Positions 53,452 through 63,469 of a stretch of DNA of 64,000 nt are shown here, in pieces. The notes beneath the pieces were generated by a model that was not told the DNA's origin, made no database searches, and saw only the letters and a list, made by a program, of their open reading frames with translations. Position 1 is the stretch's first letter. Every line of letters starts with the position of its first letter. Where the stretch lies: assembly GCF_002091755.1 (NCBI RefSeq), contig NZ_BDAI01000001.1, forward strand, positions 806,001 through 870,000, in the 5' to 3' direction. Origin of the DNA: Pseudomonas nitroreducens NBRC 12694 (GTDB taxonomy: Bacteria; Pseudomonadota; Gammaproteobacteria; Pseudomonadales; Pseudomonadaceae). The position numbers and the translations under genes are program-made.

Positions 53452-53733
53452 TCAGTGGTGGTGGTCACATCCACAGTCTGGACCATGTTCGTGGACTTCG
53501 GCGGCTTCCAGCTCCAGGCTCAGGCCCAACTGGTTCACCGCCTGCGGGCGCACCACCAGCAGCGGGATCTCGGCATCGTCCTCATGGGAGTCGGCGTAGA
53601 TCACCAGGCCGCCCTTGCCGTCGGCCTCCAGCCACAGCTCGCGGCCTTCCAGGCGGATGGCCAGGCGCGCGGTGTGGGTCTCGCGGCGTTCGCCCTGGTT
53701 GTCTTCGAGAATCAGCGGGAGGCTTTCGGTCAT
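53452..53733 (-). CDS. Small conserved protein with His/Cys-rich C-terminal tail, in the ast cluster
   Basis: A 93-aa protein of unknown function located between astB and astE. P. aeruginosa has a hypothetical gene (PA0900) in the same place. It has a beta-rich core (ETHTARLAIRLEGRELWLEADGKGGLVIYAD) and ends HEHGPDCGCDHHH, a likely metal-binding tail. The zinc-dependent AstE next door makes a metal-supply or sensing role conceivable, but nothing shows it. The ATG at 53733 has AGG 8 bases upstream and is preferred over a GTG three codons earlier. Confidence 0.8.
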   Translation of the reverse strand: MTESLPLILEDNQGERRETHTARLAIRLEGRELWLEADGKGGLVIYADSHEDDAEIPLLVVRPQAVNQLGLSLELEAAEVHEHGPDCGCDHHH

Positions 53734-53884
53734 GTCGTTCACCTGACCCGTTCAATACCTCGCCGAGCGTAGCTCAGGCGAGGCAAGAACAGGCGAAAGA
53801 GCGCAGTTTACGCGCTGTAAATGAGCATCTTGAGCCTGTTCCTAACGCTGCATGAGCAAGCGCAGGCAGGCAGTGGGCGGGTCG

Positions 53885-55231
53885 TCAGTTCTGCTGGAAC
53901 GGATAAACCGAGCCCAGTTTAAGGATCTGGCTCAATTCATCCAACGCCGTCCGGCACTCGACCAGCAGTTGCGGGTCGGCCAGGTCGGACTCGGCCAGGC
54001 GATCGCGGTAGTGCTTGTCGACCCAGGTGACCAGGGTGTCGTGCAGGGTCGGGGTCATGATCACGCCGGGATTGACTGCCGCCAGTTCGGTGTCGTTCAG
54101 CGCCACGCGCAGGCGCAGGCAAGCGGGGCCGCCGCCGTTCTGCATGCTCTGCTTGAGGTCGAACACCTTCACCTCGCGGATCGGGCCGTCCTCGGCCGTC
54201 AGGCGCGACAGGTAGTTCCACACGCGCTCGTTCTTGCGGCACTCCTCCGGGACGATCAGCAACATGTTGCCGTCGGTGCGGGTGAGCAGTTGGCTGTTGA
54301 ACAGGTAGGACTTCACCGCGTCCTCGACCGTGACCTGGTCGCGCGGCACGCACACGGCGCGGAAGCGGCCGCCACGGCGGCCCAGCTTGTCGTGCAGTTC
54401 GGCGAGGACGCGCTCGGTGTCGAGGAAGGCGTCTTCGTGGTGGAACAGCACTTCGCCGTTGCCCACGGCAATCACATCGTTATGGAACACGCCCTGGTCG
54501 ATCACCGCCGGGTTCTGCTGGGCGTACACCACGCCGTCGTCGCCCAGGCCGTGCAGGCGGGCCACCGCCTGGCAGGCTTCCAGGGTCTGCCGCGCCGGGT
54601 AGCGCTGCGGCGCCGGGAAGCGGCTGTCGAAAGCGCTGCGGCCGAACACGAAGAACTCCACGCCGGCTTCGCCGTAGGACTTGCAGAAGCGCGTGTGGTT
54701 GGCCGCGCCCTCGTCGCCGAACTGGGCGACCGCCGGCAATGCGGCGTGGTGGGCGAAGCGCTGCTCGTCGTTGAACATCGCCGCGAGGATGCGGCTGGTC
54801 TGCGGATGCTCGATGGAACGATGGAACTTGCAGTTCAGGTTGGCCGCAGTGAAGTGCACGCGACCATCGGCGGTGTCGGCACTGGGACTGACGGTGGCGG
54901 CGTTGGCCGTCCACATGCAGGACGCCGAGCTGACCGCGGCCAGCAGCGGCATGGCCTCCTTGGCAGCCTTGGCGATGACGTCCGCATCAGTACCGGAGAA
55001 ACCCAGGGCGCGCAGGGACGCAACCGCCGGGCGCTCTTGCGGGGCGAACACGCCCTGCTTGAAGCCCAGTTCCATCAGCGCCTTCATCTTCGACAGGCCC
55101 TGTTTCGCCGCTTCGCGCGGGTTGGACGCCGCCTGGCTGTTGCTCTGCGAAGCGACGTTGCCGTAGGACAGGCCGCCGTAGTTGTGCGTCGGTCCGACCA
55201 GACCGTCAAAGTTCATTTCATAGGCGGTCAT
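53885..55231 (-). CDS. astB: N-succinylarginine dihydrolase
   Basis: AstB/AruB converts succinylarginine to succinylornithine plus ammonia and CO2. The 448-aa protein (MTAYEMNFDGLVGPTHNYGGLSYGN) has the amidinotransferase-fold motifs NAATVSPSADTADGRVHFTAANL, VFHNDVIAVGNGEVLFHHEDAF and NGGGPACLRLRV (catalytic Cys in the GGGPACLR motif). The ATG overlaps the astD stop as TGATG, so it is translationally coupled. Confidence 0.96.
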   Translation of the reverse strand: MTAYEMNFDGLVGPTHNYGGLSYGNVASQSNSQAASNPREAAKQGLSKMKALMELGFKQGVFAPQERPAVASLRALGFSGTDADVIAKAAKEAMPLLAAVSSASCMWTANAATVSPSADTADGRVHFTAANLNCKFHRSIEHPQTSRILAAMFNDEQRFAHHAALPAVAQFGDEGAANHTRFCKSYGEAGVEFFVFGRSAFDSRFPAPQRYPARQTLEACQAVARLHGLGDDGVVYAQQNPAVIDQGVFHNDVIAVGNGEVLFHHEDAFLDTERVLAELHDKLGRRGGRFRAVCVPRDQVTVEDAVKSYLFNSQLLTRTDGNMLLIVPEECRKNERVWNYLSRLTAEDGPIREVKVFDLKQSMQNGGGPACLRLRVALNDTELAAVNPGVIMTPTLHDTLVTWVDKHYRDRLAESDLADPQLLVECRTALDELSQILKLGSVYPFQQN

Positions 55232-56694
55232 CACAGGCTCACTCCCGGAGTCAGGGTTGCAGGCAGGCTCAGGCTGTCGCTCTCCAGCGAGGCGACCGGG
55301 TACGCGCAGTAGTCGGCTGCGTAGTAGGCGCTCGGGCGGTGGTTACCGGAGGCGCCGATGCCGCCGAATGGCGCGCTGCTGGCCGCACCGGTCAGCTGTT
55401 TGTTCCAGTTGACGATGCCGGCGCGGCTCTCGATGAGGAAGTCCTCGTAGCGCTCGCGCGAGTCCGACAGCAAGCCGGCAGCCAGACCGTACTGGGTGGC
55501 GTTGGCTTCGCGCACGGCGGCGTCGAAGTCGGCGTAGCGGATCACCTGCAGCAGCGGGCCGAAGAACTCTTCGTCCGGGCGCTCGGCCACGGCAGTCACA
55601 TCGAGGATGCCGGGGGTCAGCAGCGCGGCGGTAGCCAGCGGCTGGGTCATCGCCAGCAGCGGCTTGGCGCCCTTGGCCAGCAGATTGTCCTGGGCCTTGA
55701 TCAGATGCTCGGCGGCGGCAAGGGAAATCACCGAACCCATGAAGGGCGCCGGCTGCTCGTCGAAGCGGCCGACCTTGATGGTCGAGGCCACGGCGACCAG
55801 GCGCTCCAGCAGCGCGTCGCCCCAGGCCCCCTGCGGCACCAGCAGGCGGCGGGCACAGGTGCAGCGCTGGCCGGCGGAAATGAAGGCGGACTGGATGATG
55901 GTGTAGACGGCGGCGTCGACGTCTTTCACTTCGTCGACCACCAGCGGGTTGTTGCCGCCCATCTCCAGCGCGAGGATCTTCTGCGGGCGACCGCCGAACT
56001 GGCTGTGCAGCAGGTTGCCGGTGCGGCTGGAGCCGGTGAAGAACAGGCCGTCGATGTCGTCGTTGCTTGCCAGCGCCACGCCGGTATCGCGGGCGCCCTG
56101 GACCAGGTTGATCACGCCAGCGGGAATGCCCGCCTCGACCCAGGCCTGCAGGGTCAGCTCGGCCACTTTCGGAGTCAGCTCACTGGGCTTGAACACCACG
56201 GCGTTGCCTGCCAGCAGCGCCGGCACGATATGGCCGTTGGGCAGGTGGCCGGGGAAGTTGTACGGGCCGAACACGGCAACCACGCCGTGCGGCTTGTGGC
56301 GCAGCACGGCGGTCGCGTCGGCCAGCGGGCCGCTTTTCTCGCCGGTGCGCTCACGGAAGGCCTGGACCGAGATGGCGACCTTGTTGACCATGCTGGTCAC
56401 TTCGGTGGCAGCTTCCCACAACGGCTTGCCGGTTTCCTCGCCGATGGCGCGGGCCAGTTCCTCGGAACGGCCTTTCAGCGTAGCAGCGAAGCGCTCCAGC
56501 ACGGCGATGCGCTCTTCCACCGGGCGGCGCGCCCAGGCCGGGAAGGCGTTGCGTGCGGCAGCGACAGCAGCGGCGACCTGCTGCTCGGAGGCAGCACGGC
56601 CGGACCAGACAACGGCCTGGCTGACCGGGCAGAGCGATTCCAGCGGCTCGCCTTCGCCTGCCAGCCACTGGCCGGCAATGTAGTGGGTATTCAT
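55231..56694 (-). CDS. astD: Succinylglutamate semialdehyde dehydrogenase
   Basis: AstD/AruD oxidises succinylglutamate semialdehyde with NAD+. The 487-aa ALDH has LALEMGGNNPLVVD (general-base Glu) and QSAFISAGQRCTCARRL (catalytic Cys). The ATG at 56694 has GGGAG 7 bases upstream and gives the P. aeruginosa length. The longer frame to 56802 is rejected. It lies 28 bp after aruG and overlaps astB. Confidence 0.96.
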   Translation of the reverse strand: MNTHYIAGQWLAGEGEPLESLCPVSQAVVWSGRAASEQQVAAAVAAARNAFPAWARRPVEERIAVLERFAATLKGRSEELARAIGEETGKPLWEAATEVTSMVNKVAISVQAFRERTGEKSGPLADATAVLRHKPHGVVAVFGPYNFPGHLPNGHIVPALLAGNAVVFKPSELTPKVAELTLQAWVEAGIPAGVINLVQGARDTGVALASNDDIDGLFFTGSSRTGNLLHSQFGGRPQKILALEMGGNNPLVVDEVKDVDAAVYTIIQSAFISAGQRCTCARRLLVPQGAWGDALLERLVAVASTIKVGRFDEQPAPFMGSVISLAAAEHLIKAQDNLLAKGAKPLLAMTQPLATAALLTPGILDVTAVAERPDEEFFGPLLQVIRYADFDAAVREANATQYGLAAGLLSDSRERYEDFLIESRAGIVNWNKQLTGAASSAPFGGIGASGNHRPSAYYAADYCAYPVASLESDSLSLPATLTPGVSL

Positions 56695-56722
56695 CATCAG
56701 GCTCCCCTGACGCCGGGCGGCG

Positions 56723-57742
56723 TCAGTTGCGTTTTCCGGCGAGAGGCACCGCGCGGACCGAGGCCCCGGCGGACAGGCGCAGGCGCTTGGCAGTCTGCGC
56801 ATCGACCACCAGCGAACCAGCGGCCAGGCGCGCGGGCGCGGCGGTGATGCGACACTCCTCGCGCTTGCGGTTGTGGATCAGGAAGGGCTCGGCGTCATCG
56901 CCCGGCGTGCCGATGGCCAGCACCAGGTTCTGGCTGTCGGCGATGGCGCGGATCTTCTCGGTCGGCGCCTCGATGGCGGGGCCGGCATCGAAGATGTCGA
57001 CGTAGCCCTGGTAGCTGAAGCCCTCGGCCTTGAGCATGGCCAGCGCCGGCTCGGTGTCCGGGTGGACACGGCCGATCACTTCACGCGCATCCTCGGAGAG
57101 GAAGCAGCTGTAGAGCGGGAACTTGGGCATCAGCTCGGCGATGAAGGCCTTGTTGCCCACGCCGGTCAGGTAATCGGCCTGGCTGAACTCCATCTTGAAG
57201 AAGTGCCGGCCCAGGCTTTCCCAGAACGGCGAACGGCCAGCCGCGTCGGACATGCCGCGCATCTCGGCAATCACCTTGTCGCCGAACAGCTCGCGGAACT
57301 CGGCGATGAACAGGAAGCGCGCCTTGGACAGCAGACGACCGTTCAGGCCGGCGCGGTGGTCGGCATGCAGGAACAGCGAGCACAGCTCGGACTGGCCGGT
57401 GAGGTCGTTGGCCAGGAACAGCGTGGGAATTTCGCGGTGGATACCCAGCTCTTGCGAGGCGCTGACGGTCAGGCCGACGCGGTAGTTGTACCAGGGCTCG
57501 CGCAGGCCGACAGCACCGGCGACGGCGGAAATCCCCACCACCTTGCCGTCATCGTTTTCGAGGACGAACAGGTAGTCGGCGTCGGCGCGCTCGGCCTCAC
57601 CGCGGAAGGCTTTTTCGGCCCAGTTCACGCGGTGCTGCAGACGCTGCTCGTTGGCCGGCAGTGTGGTCAGGCCAGTGCCGGTGCTGCGCGCCAGATCGAA
57701 AAGAGCCGGCAGGTCGGCGCTGGTTACGGGACGGACGATCAT
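56723..57742 (-). CDS. aruG: Arginine/ornithine N-succinyltransferase, beta-type subunit (AruG)
   Basis: Transfers succinyl from succinyl-CoA to arginine, the first step of the pathway. The 339-aa protein starts MIVRPVTSADLPALFDLARSTGTGLTTLP. It contains LFLHADHRAGLNGRLLSKARFLFIAEF and SPFWESLGRHFFKMEFSQADYLTGVGNKAFIAELMPKFPLY of the AstA family. A 105-base upstream extension is rejected. Pseudomonas uses two homologous subunits, and this gene follows its partner aruF after 11 bp. Confidence 0.94.
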   Translation of the reverse strand: MIVRPVTSADLPALFDLARSTGTGLTTLPANEQRLQHRVNWAEKAFRGEAERADADYLFVLENDDGKVVGISAVAGAVGLREPWYNYRVGLTVSASQELGIHREIPTLFLANDLTGQSELCSLFLHADHRAGLNGRLLSKARFLFIAEFRELFGDKVIAEMRGMSDAAGRSPFWESLGRHFFKMEFSQADYLTGVGNKAFIAELMPKFPLYSCFLSEDAREVIGRVHPDTEPALAMLKAEGFSYQGYVDIFDAGPAIEAPTEKIRAIADSQNLVLAIGTPGDDAEPFLIHNRKREECRITAAPARLAAGSLVVDAQTAKRLRLSAGASVRAVPLAGKRN

Positions 57743-57753
57743 GCTCTCTCCCC

Positions 57754-58770
57754 TCAGATCGCAACCAGGCGCACGCTGGCGCCCTCGCCGATGCCCAGGG
57801 CTTCGGCGGCTTGCTGGTTCAGAGTCACGGGCTTGCCCGGTACCCAATCGAGTTCGACAACGATGGCGCGGAAATCCTGCAACTGGCCGTTGGTCACCAG
57901 GTAACCGCGATTGCCCTTGCCGCCCTCGCCGATGCGCACCGGCACCTGGCGACTCTGGGCGATGGAACGGATGCCCGAGGTGCGCGCGTGCAGCGCCGGG
58001 CCGCCGTCGAAGATGTCGACGTAGTTGTCGGATTCGAAGCCGTCGCGCATCAGAATGTCGAAGGTGATCTGCGCGCGCGGATGCACCTGGCCCATGGCCT
58101 CCTGCGCGTCATCCGGCAGCAGCGGCACGTAGATCGGGTAATGCGGCATCAGTTCGGCGAGGAAGGTGCGGCTCTTCAGCCCCGAGAGCTTCTCGGCCTC
58201 GGTGTAGTCGAGGTCGAAGAAGTTGCGCCCGATGGCGTTCCAGAACGGCGACTGGCCCTGCTCGTCGCTGTAGCCGACGATCTCCACCACCACCGCGTCG
58301 GCGAAGCGCTCCGGATGGCTGGCCATGAACAGCAGGCGGCCACGGGAGTTGAGCTCGGCGATTGGCGTGTTCACCAGCTCGCGCTCGACGTAGAAGCTGG
58401 TCAGCAAGCTGTTGCCGGTGAGGTCGTGGCACAGCGAGAGGACGTGGATCTTGTTGTGGATCTTCAGCTCGCGGGAGGCGTGCACGAAGGTCTCGTTGCG
58501 GAAGCTGTAGAACGGTTCGGAGAAACCGGCCGAGGCGACGATGGCCGAGCAGCCGACCAGGCGGCCGGTGTCGGTGTCCTCGAGCACGAAGAAATAGCTC
58601 TCTTCACCGTTGAAGCTCACTTCGGCGGCGAACGAGGCCTCCGAAGCAAGGATCTTCTCGCGCAGGCGTTCCGCGTCGTCCGGCAGCGACGTGACGCCGA
58701 CCGGGCTGTCCGCGGCGAGACGCTGCACTTGCTGCAGGTCGGCCACTTGGGCGGGGCGCATCACCAGCAT
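57754..58770 (-). CDS. aruF: Arginine/ornithine N-succinyltransferase, alpha-type subunit (AruF)
   Basis: The second AstA-family subunit, 338 aa, starts MLVMRPAQVADLQQVQRLAADSPVGVTSLPDD. It shares with AruG the PFWNAIGRNFFDLDYTEAEKLSGLKSRTFLAELMPHYPIY block, the result of an old duplication. It also has GYSDEQGQSPFW. It is 152 bp after aruC, with a GC-rich hairpin in the gap. Confidence 0.94.
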   Translation of the reverse strand: MLVMRPAQVADLQQVQRLAADSPVGVTSLPDDAERLREKILASEASFAAEVSFNGEESYFFVLEDTDTGRLVGCSAIVASAGFSEPFYSFRNETFVHASRELKIHNKIHVLSLCHDLTGNSLLTSFYVERELVNTPIAELNSRGRLLFMASHPERFADAVVVEIVGYSDEQGQSPFWNAIGRNFFDLDYTEAEKLSGLKSRTFLAELMPHYPIYVPLLPDDAQEAMGQVHPRAQITFDILMRDGFESDNYVDIFDGGPALHARTSGIRSIAQSRQVPVRIGEGGKGNRGYLVTNGQLQDFRAIVVELDWVPGKPVTLNQQAAEALGIGEGASVRLVAI

Positions 58771-58880
58771 GGCGTCACTCCTCTAACCAGACAAAATTCG
58801 TGATTGGCAGGCGCGACACAACCCGTGCCGCACTCATCAGGGCATTCGAAAGCACCAGCCGGGACGACCCGGCCGGTCAG

Positions 58881-58904
58881 GCGGCGAGGCGCGAGCCCCG
58901 CCGC
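58881..58904. other. Intercistronic hairpin between aruC and aruF
   Basis: GCGGCGAGGC-gcga-GCCCCGCCGC forms a 10-bp stem with one mismatch and has no T-run after it. It may stabilise or partly terminate the aruC transcript. The remainder of 58771-58922 shows no other feature. Confidence 0.5.
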
Positions 58905-58922
58905 TTCAGCGTAGCCGGGGGA

Positions 58923-60143
<1,221 letters not shown>

Positions 60144-60210
60144 CGGTGTTCTCCTGCCTGGTGAGGCGGCTATCGATGAATGGATTGTAGGGACGATCAG
60201 CGGGCCGGCA

Positions 60211-60277
60211 TTGCCGCCATGCGACAACTTGTTATAGCGCCAACCCGCGAATTGCCGAGGCTTACGGAAATGCGACA
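60211..60277 (-). promoter_or_regulatory. Two ArgR half-sites upstream of aruC
   Basis: On the minus strand TGTCGC-N8-AA occurs twice, at 60226-60211 and 60277-60262. Both match the Pseudomonas ArgR consensus (TGTCGCN8AA) exactly and have the same orientation, 51 bp apart. ArgR activates the aru operon in P. aeruginosa when arginine is present. Confidence 0.75.
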
Positions 60278-60391
60278 GAAAGCGTCGGGAAGGCGCAGTG
60301 TAAGGCTTGCGGACTGCTGCGGGTACAAGAGGGCGTGGAATTTGTTCGCACGGCGAACGAACGGTCAGGAATAAGACAGAGAGGGTAATTC

Positions 60392-60416
60392 TGTAGGAGC
60401 GAGCTTGCTCGCGAAC
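60392..60416. repeat. Pseudomonas REP-type element
   Basis: GTAGGAGCGAGCTTGCTCGC is the core of a very common dispersed Pseudomonas repeat, with the self-complementary GCGAGCTTGCTCGC inside. Confidence 0.75.
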
Positions 60417-60447
60417 CGCATGACGCCGACGTATCCGGCGAGAGAGT

Positions 60448-60525
60448 CGTAGGGCGCATAACGCGCCAGCGTTATCCGCCGTGCCCGGAACGGCGGATAA
60501 CCTGTTCCAGGTTATTCGCCCTACG
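60448..60525. repeat. 78-bp nested inverted repeat
   Basis: The outer arms CGTAGGGCGCATAAC and GTTATTCGCCCTACG and the inner arms GTTATCCGCC / GGCGGATAAC make two nested hairpins. The GTAGGGCG-ATAAC wording is typical of dispersed repeats in this genus. It begins 19 bp after the argR stop. With the REP element it occupies the aruC-argR gap (60144-60543), where P. aeruginosa has an extra gene (PA0894). Confidence 0.7.
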
Positions 60526-60543
60526 GCGCTACAGACTGAGCCG

Positions 60544-61527
60544 TCAACCGCGCTCGGCGACCACCGGAGCGGCTTCGGCGGCGCCCTGGCCGCGGCGCTG
60601 GTTGCGGTCTTCGCGCGGGGTCACGCCGAAGAAGTTGCGGTAGGCGCTGGAGAAGTGCGGGCCGCTGGAGAAGCCGCAGGACAAGCCGATCTGGATGATC
60701 GACTTGCTCGTCTGCATGAGCATCTGCCGCGCACGGTTCAGGCGCAGCTCCAGGTAGTACTGGCTGGGCACGCGGGTCAGGTACTGCTTGAAGATGCGCC
60801 CCAGCTGGCGGCGCGAGACGCACACATGCTGGGCGATCTCGTCGGTGGTCAGCGGCTCCTCGATGTTCGCCTCCATCAGCAGCACCGCCTGGGTGAGCTT
60901 CGGGTGGCTGGAACCGAGGCGGTTCTTCAGCGGGATACGCTGGCGCTCGGAGCCTTCGCGGATGCGCTCCACCACCAGCTCTTCGGAAACCGCGCCCGCC
61001 AGTTCCGCACCATGGTCGCGGGACAGCACGGCCAGCAGCAGGTCGAGCACCGCCATGCCGCCGCAGGCGCTCAGGCGGTCGCGATCCCACTCGAACAGGT
61101 GATTGGTGGCGATGACCTTCGGGTAACGCTCGGTGAAGTCGTCGTGCCAGCGCCAGTGCACGGCGGCGCGGTAACCATCAAGCAGGCCCAGCTGCGCCAG
61201 CGGGTAGATGCCGGCAGACAGCGCGCCGATACTCACGCCACTGCGCGACAGCTGCTTGAGCGCGGCGCCCAGCGGCGCGGAGACCGTCTGGGGAATCTCG
61301 TCAGCGACCAGGAAAATACGCTGGCACTGTTCCAGCACACCGTTCCAGGACTGCCCCGGCAGGCGCCAGCCGTCCGCTTCGGCCACCGGCTCGGCACTCA
61401 TGAACACTGGTTCGTAGAGCGCTTCAGGGTGCAGCCGGCGGGCGACCCGCAGGGCCTCCTCGGCCAGCGCGAGGGTCAGCGCCCGCGTGTGCGGCCAGAG
61501 CAGGAATCCGATGCGTTGTGCGGTCAT
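60544..61527 (-). CDS. argR: ArgR, AraC-family arginine regulator
   Basis: Pseudomonas ArgR is not related to E. coli ArgR. It is an AraC-type regulator with an N-terminal DJ-1/GATase-like domain (RIGFLLWPHTRALTLALAEEALR ... SIGALSAGIYPLAQLGLLDG). The C-terminal double HTH is LTTDEIAQHVCVSRRQLGRIFKQYLTRVPSQYYLELRLNRARQML and IIQIGLSCGFSSGPHFSSAYRNFFGVTPRE. It activates arginine catabolism (aru) and its own aot-argR operon. At 327 aa it has the usual length. It is 37 bp after aotP. Confidence 0.95.
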   Translation of the reverse strand: MTAQRIGFLLWPHTRALTLALAEEALRVARRLHPEALYEPVFMSAEPVAEADGWRLPGQSWNGVLEQCQRIFLVADEIPQTVSAPLGAALKQLSRSGVSIGALSAGIYPLAQLGLLDGYRAAVHWRWHDDFTERYPKVIATNHLFEWDRDRLSACGGMAVLDLLLAVLSRDHGAELAGAVSEELVVERIREGSERQRIPLKNRLGSSHPKLTQAVLLMEANIEEPLTTDEIAQHVCVSRRQLGRIFKQYLTRVPSQYYLELRLNRARQMLMQTSKSIIQIGLSCGFSSGPHFSSAYRNFFGVTPREDRNQRRGQGAAEAAPVVAERG

Positions 61528-61564
61528 GCGGCAGGTTCACCCAACGGTGCGAATAACAGACAGC

Positions 61565-62329
61565 TTACTTCAAGCTGCCGGAAAGGAACTGCTTGAGCCG
61601 TTCCGATTGCGGATTGGCGAGGACTTCCCTCGGGCAGCCCGTCTCTTCCACCAGGCCCTTGTGCAGGAACACCAGCTGGTTGGAGACCTCGCGGGCGAAG
61701 CCCATCTCATGGGTCACCACCACCATGGTGCGGCCTTCCTGGGCCAGGTCCTGCATGACCTTCAGCACTTCGCCAACCAGCTCGGGGTCGAGCGCCGAGG
61801 TCGGCTCGTCGAACAGCATCACTTCCGGCTCGACCGCAAGGGCACGGGCAATCGCCACGCGCTGCTGCTCGCCACCGGACATGTGTGCGGGATAGGCATC
61901 CTTGCGGTGCGCCACGCCGACTTTCGCCAGGTAGTGCTCGGCCTTCTCCAGCGCCTCTTTCTTCGACACGCCGAGCACATGGACCGGCGCTTCGATGACG
62001 TTCTCCAGGGCGCTCATGTGCGACCACAGGTTGAAGTGCTGGAACACCATCGACAGGCGCGAGCGCATGCGCTGCAGCTGCTTGGCGTCGGCGGCCTTGA
62101 GCGCACCGTCCTTGTTCGGGGTGAGCTTGAGCTCTTCGCCGTTGAGCAGGATCTTGCCGGCGTGGGGCTGCTCCAGCAGGTTGATGCAGCGCAGGAAGGT
62201 GCTCTTGCCCGAGCCGGAGGAGCCGATGATGCTGATCACATCGCCCGCCTTCGCCGCCATGGAGACGCCCTTGAGCACCTCATGGGTGCCGTAGCGCTTG
62301 TGCAGGTCCTGGATTTCAAGTTTGTACAT
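61565..62329 (-). CDS. aotP: AotP, arginine/ornithine ABC transporter ATPase
   Basis: The 254-aa ATPase of the basic amino acid importer. Walker A is GSSGSGKSTF, the signature is MSGGEQQRVAIARAL, Walker B is VMLFDEPTSALDPE, and the switch His is in VVTHEMGFAREVSNQL. It is 17 bp after aotO, in the aot-argR operon. Confidence 0.96.
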   Translation of the reverse strand: MYKLEIQDLHKRYGTHEVLKGVSMAAKAGDVISIIGSSGSGKSTFLRCINLLEQPHAGKILLNGEELKLTPNKDGALKAADAKQLQRMRSRLSMVFQHFNLWSHMSALENVIEAPVHVLGVSKKEALEKAEHYLAKVGVAHRKDAYPAHMSGGEQQRVAIARALAVEPEVMLFDEPTSALDPELVGEVLKVMQDLAQEGRTMVVVTHEMGFAREVSNQLVFLHKGLVEETGCPREVLANPQSERLKQFLSGSLK

Positions 62330-62346
62330 GGTGTCGGTTCTCGAAT

Positions 62347-63459
62347 TCAGTCGTTGATCAGCCGGCCCTTGCGGAACGGCTCACGCCCGGCCACCTTGGC
62401 CAGCCAAAGCCCTGGCTGGGCGTAGCGCCCACGCTCGATGGCGAACAGCACGCCGGAGGTCCCGGCGCGTACGGTGCTGACCTTGTCGTTCAGCGGGTCG
62501 ACCACTTCGAACAGCGCGTCGCCCTTCTCCACCCACTCCCCCGCCTTGCGCAGGAAGCTCACGACACCGACGTGGGGCGCGTAGAGGTATTCGGTACCTT
62601 CGAAGGGCATGCCTTCGCAGCACTCGGCCGGGGCCGCCGGCCAGTCGCCAGCGATCAGACCCTGCTCGGCCAGGAAGCCGAGGATGGCTTCGCAATTGTC
62701 CTGCGCCTGGTCGACGCGGGTATCGCCTACGCCGCCCAGCTCGACGGTGGTCGCCAGGCACGCCAGCGGAATCGCCGCCTGCGGGAATGCTTGCGCCAGG
62801 CGCAGCCAGGGCAGCGAGCAGGACTCGTCGAAGGAACTGCCACCGGAGTCTTCGGCGAGCAGCGCCACGCCAGCCTTCAGGCGCGCGGCCAGGGACTTCC
62901 AGCGCGGCCAGTGCTGCGGGATCGCGTAGACATGGATGGCGGCGTCGAAGTCGCAGTGCAGGTCGAGTACGACCTCGGCATCACAGGCGTGGCGCAGCAG
63001 GATGCGCTGCATGCCCTGCAGCTCGGACGAGGCCGGCGGCAGCGCGTCGAGGCCGTCGCGCATGGCCTGGCGGATCAGCTCGACGTTGGCGGCTTCGTCA
63101 GCGCCCAGCTTTTCGCCGACACGCTCGGCAACCAGAGCGCTCAGCTCGACGAAATCGCGGTTGAAGTTCTTCCCGCTGGCGAATTCGAAACGGCCCAGAT
63201 GACTGGCCTGCAGGGTCTGGCCCAGGCCGATGGGGTTGGCCACCGGCACCAGTTCGACAACGCAGTTCAGTTGCCCGCGCGACTCGAGGTCGGCCAGACG
63301 CTGCTTGAGTTCCCAGGCGGTGCGCATGCCCGGCAACTCGTCGGCGTGCAGGCTGGACTGGATGTAGACCTTGCGCGGGCCCTTGCCGTAGCGGAACACG
63401 CTCAGGCGGCGCTCACTGCCCAGGCTGCTCCACGGTAGCGGATGATCGATACGTTCCAC
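62347..63459 (-). CDS. aotO: AotO, succinylglutamate desuccinylase/aspartoacylase-family protein in the aot operon
   Basis: A 370-aa member of the AstE/AspA zinc carboxypeptidase-like family. It has IQSSLHADELPGMRTAWELKQRL (H..E zinc site), LDLHCDFDAAIHVYAIPQ (third zinc His) and TTVELGG (catalytic Glu). A C-terminal biotinyl-like beta domain (HVGVVSFLRKAGEWVEKGDALFEVVDPLND) follows. The zinc site is complete, so it is probably a working hydrolase, but its substrate is unknown and it is reported as not needed for transport. It sits between aotM and aotP. Confidence 0.88.
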   Translation of the reverse strand: MERIDHPLPWSSLGSERRLSVFRYGKGPRKVYIQSSLHADELPGMRTAWELKQRLADLESRGQLNCVVELVPVANPIGLGQTLQASHLGRFEFASGKNFNRDFVELSALVAERVGEKLGADEAANVELIRQAMRDGLDALPPASSELQGMQRILLRHACDAEVVLDLHCDFDAAIHVYAIPQHWPRWKSLAARLKAGVALLAEDSGGSSFDESCSLPWLRLAQAFPQAAIPLACLATTVELGGVGDTRVDQAQDNCEAILGFLAEQGLIAGDWPAAPAECCEGMPFEGTEYLYAPHVGVVSFLRKAGEWVEKGDALFEVVDPLNDKVSTVRAGTSGVLFAIERGRYAQPGLWLAKVAGREPFRKGRLIND

Positions 63460-63469
63460 GGTCTTTTCC

